This document shows positions 19,928 to 30,624 of a stretch of 64,000 bases of DNA, one piece after another (the first letter of the stretch is position 1; every line of letters starts with the position of its first letter). Below the pieces are notes generated by a model. It did no database searches. It had not been told where the DNA came from and saw nothing but the letters and a program-made list of their open reading frames with translations. The position numbers were made by a program, and so were the translations under genes. The stretch spans positions 164,931-228,930 of the forward strand of contig NZ_JABBFZ010000011.1 of the NCBI RefSeq assembly GCF_012927125.1. Reading direction: 5' to 3'. Origin of the DNA: Paraburkholderia antibiotica. Its GTDB lineage: Bacteria > Pseudomonadota > Gammaproteobacteria > Burkholderiales > Burkholderiaceae.

Positions 19928-20740
19928 CTAAACCCCAAACACCGCCGCCCAATCCCCGTCGTCGGCGCTGTTGCGCATCTGCTCCACCACCCGCTCCTCC
20001 AGTTCGGCCAGATGCTCCCGCATCGCCGCTAACGCGCACGGCAAGTCGCCCGCATCGAGTGCCTCGATGAGGCGCGCGTGCTCGTCGGCCGAGCAGCTCG
20101 ATCCCTTCGACGGATCGAACAGCGCCTTGTACAACTCCGTCTTCGCGACCAGTTGCCCGACAAGGCCGAGCAATTCGGTGCCGCCCGCCAGTTCCGTCAA
20201 CAGCACGTGAAACTGGCCGGCGAGACGCACGGATTCGTCGATCGCACCCGCGCGCAACGCCTTTTCCTCGCTACGCACGTGCGCGCGCAGCCGCCGTTTG
20301 TGCGCGGCGCTCAACGCGCCGCACAGCGCCGCGACGATCCCCGCCTCGACAATCTGGCGCGCCCGATACACCTGACGAACATCCACCTCCGACGGCGACG
20401 GCACGAACGCGCCGCGATTCGCCGCGAGCACGAGCTTGCCCTCGTAGCCTAGCCGCGCGAGCACCTTGCGCAGCGCCCCGCGCGTGCAGCCGAATGCGGC
20501 CGCGAGATCGCGCTCGACCAGTTGCGCGCCCGGCCGCAACCGCCCTTGCAGCAAAGCGGCGGTAATCGACGCGTAAATACGCTCTTCGATGCTGGGCGTG
20601 GCAGGAGCGTCACGCGGCGTGGAAACGGCGGACGCGGTTTCAACGGAAGACGCGGTTTCGCCAGAGCCGGAGCCAGAGCCGGAGCCGGAGCCGGAACTGC
20701 AGGACGACGAAGCGGGAGAACGCGGGGAACGCGTAGCCAT
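19928..20740 (-). CDS. GntR-family (FadR/FCD) regulator
   Basis: A 270-residue repressor-type protein with a winged HTH (about 50-115; LVERDLAAAFGCTRGALRKV) and a C-terminal all-helical FCD ligand domain (RARQIVEAGIVAAL, then FHVLLTELAGG). Residues 10-45 are a Ser/Gly/Glu-rich stretch coded by a GAGCCG-type repeat at about 20660-20700, atypical of the family. It is divergent from the CynX-type transporter gene, and an 18-base perfect palindrome of FadR-subfamily type lies between them, so it probably represses the transporter and itself. Confidence 0.87.
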   Translation of the reverse strand: MATRSPRSPASSSCSSGSGSGSGSGSGETASSVETASAVSTPRDAPATPSIEERIYASITAALLQGRLRPGAQLVERDLAAAFGCTRGALRKVLARLGYEGKLVLAANRGAFVPSPSEVDVRQVYRARQIVEAGIVAALCGALSAAHKRRLRAHVRSEEKALRAGAIDESVRLAGQFHVLLTELAGGTELLGLVGQLVAKTELYKALFDPSKGSSCSADEHARLIEALDAGDLPCALAAMREHLAELEERVVEQMRNSADDGDWAAVFGV

Positions 20741-20862
20741 GAGTCAAATGCCGACAAAGATAAGGAAAGAACGGGACGAAACAACGCCGCAGCATTCTAG
20801 CGATGGCCACACGCAGACGCCAATTCGCCGCATTGCGTCATCGCTTATACCGAAGATTCCCG

Positions 20863-20880
20863 AAAATGGTTAACCATTTT
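20863..20880. promoter_or_regulatory. perfect 18-bp palindrome, probable GntR operator
   Basis: AAAATGGTTAACCATTTT reads the same on both strands. The core TGGTTAACCA resembles FadR-subfamily operators (TGGT...ACCA). It sits 62 bases upstream of the transporter start and 123 bases upstream of the divergent GntR gene. Confidence 0.6.
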
Positions 20881-20941
20881 AATCTATTATGGTCGACCAG
20901 AACGCGCCTTTGAACACAACTTTTCCCGGCTCGAGATCTTC

Positions 20942-22207
20942 GTGAATTCGCCCACCAGCACCACTTCGCCCCGCCCATCCACGAACCACGCCCGTACCGC
21001 GCTGACCCGGCACGACGTCGTGTGGCTCGCGGCGATCGTCGTGATCGGCATCAATCTGCGGCCGCTGCTGACCTCGATCAGCCCGTTGATGACGACGATT
21101 CGCGGCGCCACCGGACTCAGCTTCTACGGCGCGTCGCTGCTGACCAGTCTGCCGGTCGTCGCGATGGGTGTCGGTGCCTTCGGCGCGGCGGCGCTCACGC
21201 GCAGCATCGGCGAAACGCGTGGCGTCGCGCTCGGCCTCTGCGCGATCGCGCTGGCCTGCGCGGCGCGCTGGTTCGCGTCGAGCGGCTTCACGCTGCTGGC
21301 GACCGCGTTGCTCGCGGGCGCCGGCGTCGCCGCGATCCAGGCGCTGCTGCCCACCGTCATCAAGCAGCGCTTTCCCACCCGCGTGCCGCTCGCGATGGGC
21401 GTGTTCTCCGCGTCGATCATGGGCGGCGGCGGCCTTGGCGCGAGCCTGAGCCCGTGGGTCAGCCAGACGCTGCAGTCGTGGCATGCGGGGCTCGCGGTGT
21501 GGGCGTTGCCGGCTTGTGGCGCGCTCGCATGCTGGTGGTTATTGACGCGCCGGCCTGTCGTCGAGCCGGCTGCGCACACCGCCCAGGCTGCGAGTCATTC
21601 AGCCGCCACACTCACGCCGACGCCCACGTTCTCGCCGTGGCGCACACGGCGCGCATGGACGCTCGGTCTGTACTTCGGCATCGTCAACGGCGGCTATACG
21701 AGTCTCGTCGCGTGGTTGCCGGCGTTCTATCAGCAGCGCGGCGCGAGCGTCGCGGCGAGCGGCTCGCTGCTTGCCGCGATGACCGTGTTCCAGGCCGCCT
21801 CGGCGTTGCTGCTGCCGCTCGCCGCCGCATCGTTTCGCGATCGACGGCCATGGCTGCTGCTCGGACTCGCCGCGCAACTGGCCGGCGTGCTCGGCCTGAT
21901 CGCGCTACCCGATGCCGCGCCGCTGCTGTGGGTCGGCGCTGCGGGCGCGGGACTCGGCGGCGTGTTTTCGCTGACGCTCGTGACCGCGATGGATCACTCG
22001 GCCGATCATCGCATCGCCGGTCAGCTGGTCGCGTTCACGCAGGGCGTCGGCTTTATCGTCGCCGCGATCGCGCCGCTCGTGGCCGGCATCGTGCGTGGCT
22101 GGAGCGGCGGCTTCGTCGCCGCGTGGGTCATGCTCGCGGTGTGCATCGCCGCGATGATGGCGGTCACGTTGCTGTTGTCGCCGCGGAGTTATTCGCGGTG
22201 GCTTTGA
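20942..22207 (+). CDS. MFS transporter, CynX/NimT type
   Basis: A 421-residue, 12-helix major facilitator of the cyanate/2-nitroimidazole transporter group, recognised by the N-terminal GINLRPLLTSISPL motif and the conserved SASIMGGGGLGASLSP segment. Most characterised relatives export small anions or drugs; the substrate here is unknown. The start is a GTG at 20942. Promoter control by the divergent GntR regulator is likely because of the palindrome between them. Confidence 0.82.
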   Translation: MNSPTSTTSPRPSTNHARTALTRHDVVWLAAIVVIGINLRPLLTSISPLMTTIRGATGLSFYGASLLTSLPVVAMGVGAFGAAALTRSIGETRGVALGLCAIALACAARWFASSGFTLLATALLAGAGVAAIQALLPTVIKQRFPTRVPLAMGVFSASIMGGGGLGASLSPWVSQTLQSWHAGLAVWALPACGALACWWLLTRRPVVEPAAHTAQAASHSAATLTPTPTFSPWRTRRAWTLGLYFGIVNGGYTSLVAWLPAFYQQRGASVAASGSLLAAMTVFQAASALLLPLAAASFRDRRPWLLLGLAAQLAGVLGLIALPDAAPLLWVGAAGAGLGGVFSLTLVTAMDHSADHRIAGQLVAFTQGVGFIVAAIAPLVAGIVRGWSGGFVAAWVMLAVCIAAMMAVTLLLSPRSYSRWL

Positions 22208-22631
22208 AAGCGACTCAAATCACTTTTTGAGCCCTTTTTAACGGTGTTTTGTGAAGCGCAGACGGCGTCGACCGGGAGGCGCTTTCAGCAGCTTCAGCAG
22301 CTTCAGTAGTTTCAGCAACTTCAGCGTCGAGCCCCGTGATGCGCCGCATCGGTGCATCGCGCGTCAATGCTCCCGGATGCCCCGTGCCGGTGCAGCGCGC
22401 GGAACGCGAGCGCAACGCACCGCTTCCCGGCGCTTCACCAGCGCTTTGCCAGCGCTTTGCCAATCCGTCCTACTCCCGCCTGCGGGAAACCCACTCAAAC
22501 CGCCAAATCCCCGCTAAATCCAACACGATTCTCGCGCACCGCCTTGCACGCACACTAAAGCAAACCCAACACCGCAGCGCATGGCATACCCATTGCTTTA
22601 AAGGTAGCCAGTCGTCCCCACCCCCTACTCC
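22208..22631. other. 424-base gap with 9-base repeats and the nasT promoter
   Basis: No gene is supported. TTCAGCAGC-type 9-base units repeat from 22284 to 22326, and CAGCGCTTTGC units recur near 22440-22465. The sigma-54 promoter for nasT is described separately. Confidence 0.5.
22582..22597 (+). promoter_or_regulatory. sigma-54 (RpoN) promoter of nasTS
   Basis: TGGCATACCCATTGCT matches the sigma-54 consensus TGGCAC-N5-TTGC, with GG at 22583-22584 and GC at 22595-22596 separated by exactly 10 bases. It is 35 bases before the nasT ATG, a normal leader length. No clear NtrC enhancer pair was found upstream. Confidence 0.7.
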
Positions 22632-23207
22632 ATGCTGCGTGTTCTCCTCGTCACCGACACCGACAAACCCATCGGCGATCTGCGCGATGCCCTCGCCAGG
22701 CTCGGCTGCGACATGCTCGCCGGCACCGCGACGCCGCAGGCGCTGCATCGCGCGGTGCGGGACGAGCGGCCCGACGTGATCATCATCGACACCGAGTCGC
22801 CGTCGCGCGACACGCTCGAACAGCTCGCCGTGATGCACGCGACCGCGCCGCGCCCCGTGCTGATGTTCAGCCACGACGCCAATCAGCAGTTGATTCGCGA
22901 CGCCGTCAACGCGGGCGTCACCGCGTATCTGGTCGAAGGCCTCGCCAGCGAACGGCTCGCGCCGATCCTCGAAGTCGCGCTCGCGCGCTTCGCACAGGAG
23001 TCGCAATTACGCGAGCGGCTCGCACAGGCCGAGAACGAACTCGCCGAACGCAAGCTGATCGATCGCGCGAAACGTCTGCTGATGGACCAGCAGAAACTCA
23101 CCGAACCCGCCGCCTACGCCAGCCTGCGCAAACGCGCGATGAACCAGGGCGTCAAACTCGCCGAGGTCGCGCGCGCGATCGTCGCGTCGGCCGGCTCGCT
23201 CAAATGA
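22632..23207 (+). CDS. nasT: NasT, ANTAR-domain RNA-binding antiterminator
   Basis: A 191-residue response-regulator-like protein. The N-terminal receiver-like domain (1-115) has IIIDTESPSRD around the usual phospho-acceptor site. A coiled-coil linker follows, then a C-terminal ANTAR domain (about 125-185; RAKRLLMDQQKLTEPAAYASLRKRAM). NasT binds two-hairpin leaders of nitrate assimilation transcripts and prevents termination when released by NasS. The gene is followed after 7 bases by nasS and driven by a sigma-54 promoter. No nitrate reductase or transporter gene is in the window. Confidence 0.9.
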   Translation: MLRVLLVTDTDKPIGDLRDALARLGCDMLAGTATPQALHRAVRDERPDVIIIDTESPSRDTLEQLAVMHATAPRPVLMFSHDANQQLIRDAVNAGVTAYLVEGLASERLAPILEVALARFAQESQLRERLAQAENELAERKLIDRAKRLLMDQQKLTEPAAYASLRKRAMNQGVKLAEVARAIVASAGSLK

Positions 23208-23214
23208 TGCGCTC

Positions 23215-24408
23215 ATGAATCCAGCCACTTCCGACACCGCGCCGGCCCCGGCGGCGCCCGAAAAGACCCACCTGCGGCTCGGCTTCGTCGCGCTCGCCGA
23301 CGCCGCGCCGCTCGTCGCCGCCAAGCTGCTCGAATTCGGCCACGCGCACGGGCTTACGCTCGAACTGTGTCGCCAGCCTTCGTGGGCCGCCGTGCGCGAC
23401 AAGCTGCTCTCCGGCGATCTCGACGCCGCGCATACGCTATACGGCCTCGTGTACGGCGTGCAGCTCGGCCTCGGCGCCCCGCGCACCGATATGGCCGTGC
23501 TGATGGTGCTGAACCGCAACGGCCAGGCGATCACGCTATCGAACCGGCTCGCGGATGCGCTGACCAAAGCGGCCGAATCCACCGCATCGAGCGGCGCCAC
23601 AAACGGCAGCGAATGCAGCCCATTGCGCGCCGCGCTCGCGACGCTCGGCCGCAAGCCGGTATTCGCGCACACGTTCCCGACCGGCACGCACGCGATGTGG
23701 CTGAACTACTGGTTAGCCGCGCAAGGTGTCGATCCGTTGCGCGATATCGACAGCGTCGCGATTCCGCCGCCGCAGATGGTCGCCGCGCTCGCGCAAGAGC
23801 GGCTCGACGGCCTGTGCGTCGGCGAACCGTGGAATGCGATGGCCGAAGCGCACGGCGTCGGCCGAACGATCGCTTATACGAGCGAGGTGTGGCCCGAGCA
23901 TCCGGAGAAAGTGCTCGCGTGCCGGCGCGATTTCGTCGACACGCATCCACACTCGGCACGCGCGCTCGTGCGGACCGTGCTCGAAGCGTGCCGCTGGCTC
24001 GACGGCGCCGGGCATCGCGACGAGATCGCGCGCTGGCTCGCGCGGCCCGATTACATCGACATCGATGAAGGATTGATTGCGGCGCGGCTCGGCGATCGTA
24101 TGGACACGGCGAATACGCGCCGCCTGCCGATGCGCTTCTTCGATAACGGCGCGGTCAACTATCCGCATCCGTTCGAAGGCGCGTGGTTTCTCACGCAGTT
24201 CGAGCGCTGGGGGATGATCGATGCACGCCGCGACTACGAGGACATCGCCGCGCGCATCAACCAGACGCAGGTGTATCGCGAAGCCGCGGCGAGTATGAAC
24301 GTGGACGTACCGCGCGAGGACGTGACACGCGAGCTGATCGACGGCGAGCGGTGGGGCGACGCTTCGCTGTCCGCCGCTTACGCACGGCGGTTTGCGATCA
24401 GACGGTAA
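23215..24408 (+). CDS. nasS: NasS, nitrate/nitrite sensor (NrtA-like, cytosolic)
   Basis: A 397-residue protein of the NrtA/CmpA periplasmic-binding family (LRLGFVALADAAPLVAAKLL; GVGRTIAYTSEVWPEHPEKV) but with no signal peptide or lipobox, which is the hallmark of NasS. It holds NasT inactive until nitrate or nitrite binds. Immediate linkage to nasT supports this over a transporter role. Residues about 120-137 are a small Ser/Ala insertion. Confidence 0.88.
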   Translation: MNPATSDTAPAPAAPEKTHLRLGFVALADAAPLVAAKLLEFGHAHGLTLELCRQPSWAAVRDKLLSGDLDAAHTLYGLVYGVQLGLGAPRTDMAVLMVLNRNGQAITLSNRLADALTKAAESTASSGATNGSECSPLRAALATLGRKPVFAHTFPTGTHAMWLNYWLAAQGVDPLRDIDSVAIPPPQMVAALAQERLDGLCVGEPWNAMAEAHGVGRTIAYTSEVWPEHPEKVLACRRDFVDTHPHSARALVRTVLEACRWLDGAGHRDEIARWLARPDYIDIDEGLIAARLGDRMDTANTRRLPMRFFDNGAVNYPHPFEGAWFLTQFERWGMIDARRDYEDIAARINQTQVYREAAASMNVDVPREDVTRELIDGERWGDASLSAAYARRFAIRR

Positions 24409-24435
24409 GCGCGTCGGCGCTATCGATGGTCATGC

Positions 24436-24462
24436 GCGGCCCACGCATTGTTCGTGGGCCGC
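24436..24462. terminator. hairpin between convergent nasS and rhaS
   Basis: A perfect 10-bp stem (GCGGCCCACG paired with CGTGGGCCGC) with a 7-base loop lies in the 86-base gap between two convergent genes. There is no T-tract on either side, so termination may need Rho, or it may act as an mRNA 3' stabiliser. Confidence 0.5.
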
Positions 24463-24494
24463 ACGCGGACAGTCGGCCGTGCAATAACCGAAGC

Positions 24495-25505
24495 CTAGAA
24501 GTTGTACTTGTCGATATTGCTCGCATCGAAGGTGGTCGGCGGTCCGAGAATGATTTCGCCTTGCGCGCCGATCGTGCGCTTGCCGAGCTTGCCGGCGTCG
24601 AATGTTTCGCCCTCCTTACCGCTAATCTTGCCCGACGCGAGCGCCGCCGCGGCGTACGCCGCGAGGTAGCCGAGCTGGTTCGGATCCCACAACTGGAACG
24701 CGGTCACCGTGCCGTTCTTCACGAATGCGCGCATCTGGTTCGGCGTGCCGAGCCCCGTCACCGCGACCTTGCCCTTGCTCGACGACGACGAGATATAGCG
24801 CGCCGCCGCCGCGATGCCGACCGTGGTCGGCGCGACGATCGCCTTCAGGTTGGGATAGGCCTGCAACAGACCCTGCGTTTCGACGAAGGACTTCTGGTCG
24901 TCGTCGTTACCGTACGCGATCTTGACCAGCTTGATCTTCGAATACTCGGGCTTTTTCAGCTCCTCCTGCATCCACTTGATCCAGGTGTTCTGATTGGTCG
25001 CGTTCGGCGTCGCCGACAGAATCGCGAACTCGCCCTCACCGCCCATCAGCTTCGAGACCAGTTGCACCTGTCCCCGGCCAATGCCTTCCGCGTTCGCCTG
25101 ATTGACGAACAGTTGACGACCCTCGGGCGCGGTATCGGAATCGAACGTGACGACCTTGATACCCTGGCCCATCGCCTTCTTCAGATACGGCACGACCGCG
25201 TTCGCATCGTTCGCGGCGATCACGATCGCGTCCTGGTGCTGCGTGATCAGTGTGTTGATGTACGAGACCTGCGACGACGCGCCCGCATCCGACGGCCCCA
25301 CCACCTTACCCACGCCGCCGAACTCCTTGATCGCGGCCATGCCGCCGTCGTCGGCGATCACTTCGTACGGGTTGTTGATCTGCTTCGGGATGAACGCGAT
25401 CTTCAGGCCGCTTTTCAGGTCCGCGGCGAATGCACCGCTGCAGCTGATCGCGAGCAATGTGGCGCACAACGCCGCCGCACCGGTATGACGTAGAGGTTTG
25501 AACAT
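24495..25505 (-). CDS. rhaS: rhamnose ABC transporter, substrate-binding protein
   Basis: A 336-residue periplasmic sugar-binding protein with a signal peptide cleaved after GAFA (about residue 27) and a mature chain starting at the LKIAFIPKQINNPYE segment. It shows the two-lobe fold of the LsrB/RhaS group (VIAANDANAVVPYLKKA; NPNLKAIVAPTT-like). It captures L-rhamnose for RhaT, RhaP and RhaQ. It is the last gene of the importer operon, 92 bases after rhaQ, where a 13-base direct repeat (GTGGCCAACTAAG) occurs at 25577-25602. Confidence 0.85.
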   Translation of the reverse strand: MFKPLRHTGAAALCATLLAISCSGAFAADLKSGLKIAFIPKQINNPYEVIADDGGMAAIKEFGGVGKVVGPSDAGASSQVSYINTLITQHQDAIVIAANDANAVVPYLKKAMGQGIKVVTFDSDTAPEGRQLFVNQANAEGIGRGQVQLVSKLMGGEGEFAILSATPNATNQNTWIKWMQEELKKPEYSKIKLVKIAYGNDDDQKSFVETQGLLQAYPNLKAIVAPTTVGIAAAARYISSSSSKGKVAVTGLGTPNQMRAFVKNGTVTAFQLWDPNQLGYLAAYAAAALASGKISGKEGETFDAGKLGKRTIGAQGEIILGPPTTFDASNIDKYNF

Positions 25506-25576
25506 GAAGTGTCTCCTGCGTTGTTGTTGGACAGAAAGTGGTCCGGGTTATCGGTCGTGGGGAGCTTCGAACAAAC

Positions 25577-25602
25577 GTGGCCAACTAAGGTGGCCAACTA
25601 GG
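25577..25602. repeat. 13-base direct repeat at the rhaQ-rhaS junction
   Basis: GTGGCCAACTAAG occurs twice in tandem, the second copy with one change, overlapping the rhaQ stop codon (25598-25600). It may simply be a slipped duplication. Confidence 0.5.
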
Positions 25603-26629
25603 GCATCGGCGACGCCGATGCGGCCGCCGACTTCGCGATGAAACGCCGGTCGCGCGCCGCCCGCCAGCGCGCGACGAGATTCGGAATCAGCACCGACGCG
25701 AGCAGCAATACGCCCGTGACGATGGTCAGCGTTTCGCTCGACACATCGTCGAGCGTCAACGCATTCTTCAGTACTCCGATGATCAGCAGCGACAGCAGCA
25801 CGCCGACCATCGAACCGCGTCCGCCGAAAATGCTGACGCCGCCGAACAGCACCGCCGCGATCACCGACAGCTCGAAGCCCTCGCCGTTATCGCCGCGCGC
25901 GCTGGTAAAGCGCAGCGTATAGACGATGCCCGCGAGCGCGCTGACGAGCCCCGACAGCACGAACAGGCGCAGTCGGATCTTCGCGACCTCGATGCCGGAG
26001 AACGCGGCGGCGGTCGGATTCGCGCCGATCGCATACAGGCTGCGGCCGAACGCGGTGGCCTGCAGCAACACGGTGAACAGCACGGCCGCGACGATCACGA
26101 TCACGAACGGCAACGGAATGAAGGTGGCCCCCAACGTGTTCATGCCGAACGCCGTGTACGCGGCCGGAAAATCCGCGACCGCCTGATCGCCGAGCAGCAC
26201 GTACGCGAGACCGCGAAACAGCGCGAGCGTACCGATCGTGACCGCGAGCGACGGCAGGTTCAGCTTGACGATCACGAGTCCGTTCAGCAGCCCCGCCAGC
26301 GCGCCCGCAATCAGTACCAGCACGATCACGACCGGCATCGGCAGCCCCATATGCCACAGCACGCCCATCAGTGCGCTCGACGCGCCGAGCACCGACGCAA
26401 CCGACAGATCGATTTCGGCGGCGACGATGATGAGCGTCATCGGCAGCGCCATCAACGCGATCTCGGTCAGATCGGCGAATACGTTGCTCAGGTTCGCGCC
26501 GGTCAGGAACACCGGCGACAACCAGCGTCCGAGCCCGAGCGACACGATCAGCACGACCACCAGCAACGCCTCCCATTGCAGCGGCGTTTCGCGTTTGCGC
26601 GTGAGTAGCGCGGAATCGGGTTTAGCCAT
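25598..26629 (-). CDS. rhaQ: rhamnose ABC transporter, permease subunit
   Basis: A 343-residue inner-membrane permease of the ribose/rhamnose (RbsC-like) type, with about ten hydrophobic segments and the conserved ETEIALMALPMTLIIV-like and ANPTAAAFSGI loops. It pairs with RhaP to form the channel. It overlaps rhaP by 8 bases. The assignment of Q versus P follows gene order in Rhizobium rhaSTPQ and is not functionally meaningful here. Confidence 0.83.
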   Translation of the reverse strand: MAKPDSALLTRKRETPLQWEALLVVVLIVSLGLGRWLSPVFLTGANLSNVFADLTEIALMALPMTLIIVAAEIDLSVASVLGASSALMGVLWHMGLPMPVVIVLVLIAGALAGLLNGLVIVKLNLPSLAVTIGTLALFRGLAYVLLGDQAVADFPAAYTAFGMNTLGATFIPLPFVIVIVAAVLFTVLLQATAFGRSLYAIGANPTAAAFSGIEVAKIRLRLFVLSGLVSALAGIVYTLRFTSARGDNGEGFELSVIAAVLFGGVSIFGGRGSMVGVLLSLLIIGVLKNALTLDDVSSETLTIVTGVLLLASVLIPNLVARWRAARDRRFIAKSAAASASPMP

Positions 26630-27673
26630 GATCGCGTTTCCTCATCATGCGTTTGGCGACGGAGCGCGCCAGCAAGGTATCGGCGGCAATCGCGGCGACG
26701 ATCAGCGCGCCCTGGATCGCCTGCTCCCAGAACGGCGACACGTGCAGCACGACGAGCGCGATGCTGATTACACCGAGCACCAGCGCGCCGAGCGTCGCGC
26801 CGAGAATCGTGCCGACGCCGCCCGTAATCGCGACGCTGCCGACCACTGCCGCCGCGACGACCTGCAACTCGATACCCTTCGCGGTGCTCGCATCGACGGT
26901 GCCGAAGCGCGCGAGCCACAACGCGCCCGCGAAGCCCGCAATCGCGCCGGACAACAGAAAACCCGACATCACGCGCCGCTCGACGTTCACGCCGGCGAGC
27001 CGCGCGGCCTCCGGGTTCGAACCGATCGCGTAATGCTCGCGGCCGCCGCGAAACTGCTTCAGATACACCGACAGTCCCACCAGCACGACAACCGCGATCA
27101 GCGCGAGCGTCGGGATGCCGAGCAGCGTGCCGGTCGCGAGCCGCGAATACGCGTCGGGCAAACTGGTCGCGTTGATCTGCCCGCCGTGTACCCACGCATA
27201 GTCGGCGCCGCGAAAAATATAGAGCGTCGACAGCGTCGCGACCAGCGACGGCACGCGCCCGACCGCCACCAGCAACGCATTGATGCCGCCGGCGACGAGC
27301 CCGAGCGCGAGCCCCGCCGCCAGCGCGACCACCACCGGCATGTGCGGGAACGCCACGTAGAGACTGCCGACCGCATATGCGCTGATGCCGACCGTCGAGC
27401 CGACCGACAGATCGATATGCCGCATCAGGATCACGACGGTCATACCCGCTGTCAGCAGGCTGATGATCGACACGTTCAGCAGCACGTCGCGCAGATTCTG
27501 CAGGTTCAGGAACTGCGGCTTCGCGAGCCCGGTGCCGACCACCAGCAAGATCAGGACGACGAACAACGTGGTCTCGCGGCTCTTCGCGAGGTTCGCGACG
27601 AGGCCGCCCGACGACGTGCCCGAGCGTTTTTCCAGCGACTGCCGAACCGGCGCGGAATGAATCGAATGGCGCA

Positions 27674-27677
<4 letters not shown>
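26622..27677 (-). CDS. rhaP: rhamnose ABC transporter, permease subunit
   Basis: A 351-residue RbsC-type permease. After a roughly 30-residue cytoplasmic N-terminus, hydrophobic helices follow, with GMTVVILMRHIDLSVGST and AIGSNPEAARLAGVNV, the coupling-loop region typical of sugar permeases. It overlaps rhaT by 4 bases and rhaQ by 8, showing tight coupling within the importer operon. Confidence 0.85.
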
Positions 27678-29203
<1,526 letters not shown>

Positions 29204-29273
29204 TGCGTGTCTCCTGTGTTGCTGATGCGATTGCCGGTGCCTTATCAAAGCGATGCGCTGCTGCGCTACCGCC

Positions 29274-30167
29274 TCAGATCCGGTAACAACGTTCGGCATT
29301 GCCGCGAAACAGCGCGGCTTTCTCGGCCTCGCTCGCGTCCGCGACGATTGCCGCATACGCGCGCCACAAATCCGTGTACGTGCCGAACAGGCGATCGACC
29401 GGAAAGTTCGACGCGAACATCGCGCGCTCGACGCCGAACGCATCGATCGTTTCGAGCACGTAGGGCCGCAGGCTTTCGACGCTCCAGCGATGATCGAACA
29501 TCGCGAGACCGCTGATCTTCACCGCGACGTTCGCGCAGGCCGCGAGCGTGCGCATCCCGTCGCGCCACGCGCGATACCCGGCAACGCTATTGCGGTCGAC
29601 GAACATGCCCGCATGATTGACGATGAAAAGCGTGTCCGCATGCGCGCGCGCGAGCGCGGCCGCCTCCTCCATCTGCGACGGATACAGCTGCAGATCGAAC
29701 GACAGGTCGTGCCGACGCAGCAACGCGAAATGCTCGCGCCATTGCGGTTCGCGCATGAAATGCCGGCCGACGTAATCGTAGAGTTTGCTGTCGTGGACGT
29801 TGAGGATCTGGCGGATGCCGCGCGTATTCGCGAACGACGCGTGCGCTTCGAGCAGCGCCGGCGCATTGGCCGCCGACAGGTCCACCGCCGCGACGATCGC
29901 GTTCGGCATGCCGCGCGAGCCGTCGCCATCGGCGATCGATTGCAACCAGCGGGTTTCCTCGACCGGATCGGCGGGATCGTGATTCGCCTCGACGTGCACG
30001 AGTTTCAGCACGTCGATGTCGCCGGCTTCGCCGAGCAGATCGTCGAGCAGGTAGTTATGTTTCAGATCGCGCGCGTCGCCGACGAACGACACGCCCGGGT
30101 TTTCCAGCCACGGATAACGATGGGTGTTCAGATCCCACAGATGGATATGCGAATCGACAACCTGCAT
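29274..30167 (-). CDS. L-rhamnono-lactonase, amidohydrolase family
   Basis: A 297-residue TIM-barrel amidohydrolase of the COG3618 group. The metal HxH is at H7 and H9 (VDSHIHLWD), followed by LVHVEANHDPADPVEE and a C-terminal FASNFPVDRLFG. Members hydrolyse sugar lactones such as fuconolactone and rhamnono-1,4-lactone. Its position between the rhamnose importer and the mutarotase gene makes L-rhamnono-lactone the expected substrate, turning it into L-rhamnonate (LRA2-type step). Substrate is inferred from context. Confidence 0.8.
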   Translation of the reverse strand: MQVVDSHIHLWDLNTHRYPWLENPGVSFVGDARDLKHNYLLDDLLGEAGDIDVLKLVHVEANHDPADPVEETRWLQSIADGDGSRGMPNAIVAAVDLSAANAPALLEAHASFANTRGIRQILNVHDSKLYDYVGRHFMREPQWREHFALLRRHDLSFDLQLYPSQMEEAAALARAHADTLFIVNHAGMFVDRNSVAGYRAWRDGMRTLAACANVAVKISGLAMFDHRWSVESLRPYVLETIDAFGVERAMFASNFPVDRLFGTYTDLWRAYAAIVADASEAEKAALFRGNAERCYRI

Positions 30168-30224
30168 TCGGCACCTTCGTCGGATGAAAAGCGTTGCGAG
30201 GTTTGGACGTGGGCATCAACCCGA

Positions 30225-30548
30225 TCAACCTGGCGAACCCAGATGAAACACCGGGTCGAGCGGCTGCGAGAGCGGCGTATGGTCCGGCGCGGTCTGCATG
30301 ATGTCGGCCATGTAATCCCACCATTTGCGCATCACGTCGAGTTGCGGCAACTGGTCCATCGTGTGATCGCTGCTGCGCGCGAGTACCGCGAACAGATGGT
30401 GCGTGTCCGGATCGAAGAAAATCCGGTAGTCGCGCACGCCCGCGTGATGCAATGCGTCAACGAGTTCGGGCCAGATCTGCGCATGACGCCGCTCGTATTC
30501 CTCGCGCATGCCGGGGTTGAGCACCATCCGGAAAGCGATTGTCTCCAT
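30225..30548 (-). CDS. rhaM: L-rhamnose mutarotase
   Basis: A 107-residue RhaM (DUF718) protein, near the 104 residues of the E. coli enzyme. Family residues are visible: FRMVLNPGMREEYERRHAQI at the start and the WWDYMADIM segment. It interconverts alpha and beta L-rhamnose so that the dehydrogenase can use both. It is the first gene of the importer operon and faces the LysR gene across 177 bases. Confidence 0.9.
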   Translation of the reverse strand: METIAFRMVLNPGMREEYERRHAQIWPELVDALHHAGVRDYRIFFDPDTHHLFAVLARSSDHTMDQLPQLDVMRKWWDYMADIMQTAPDHTPLSQPLDPVFHLGSPG

Positions 30549-30624
30549 TGCGGCCTGTCTCCGATCCGATGCAACGGGTTGCCGTAGTATTGCGGCGCCT
30601 CGTCGGGGAGGCGTCTGGAACGAC

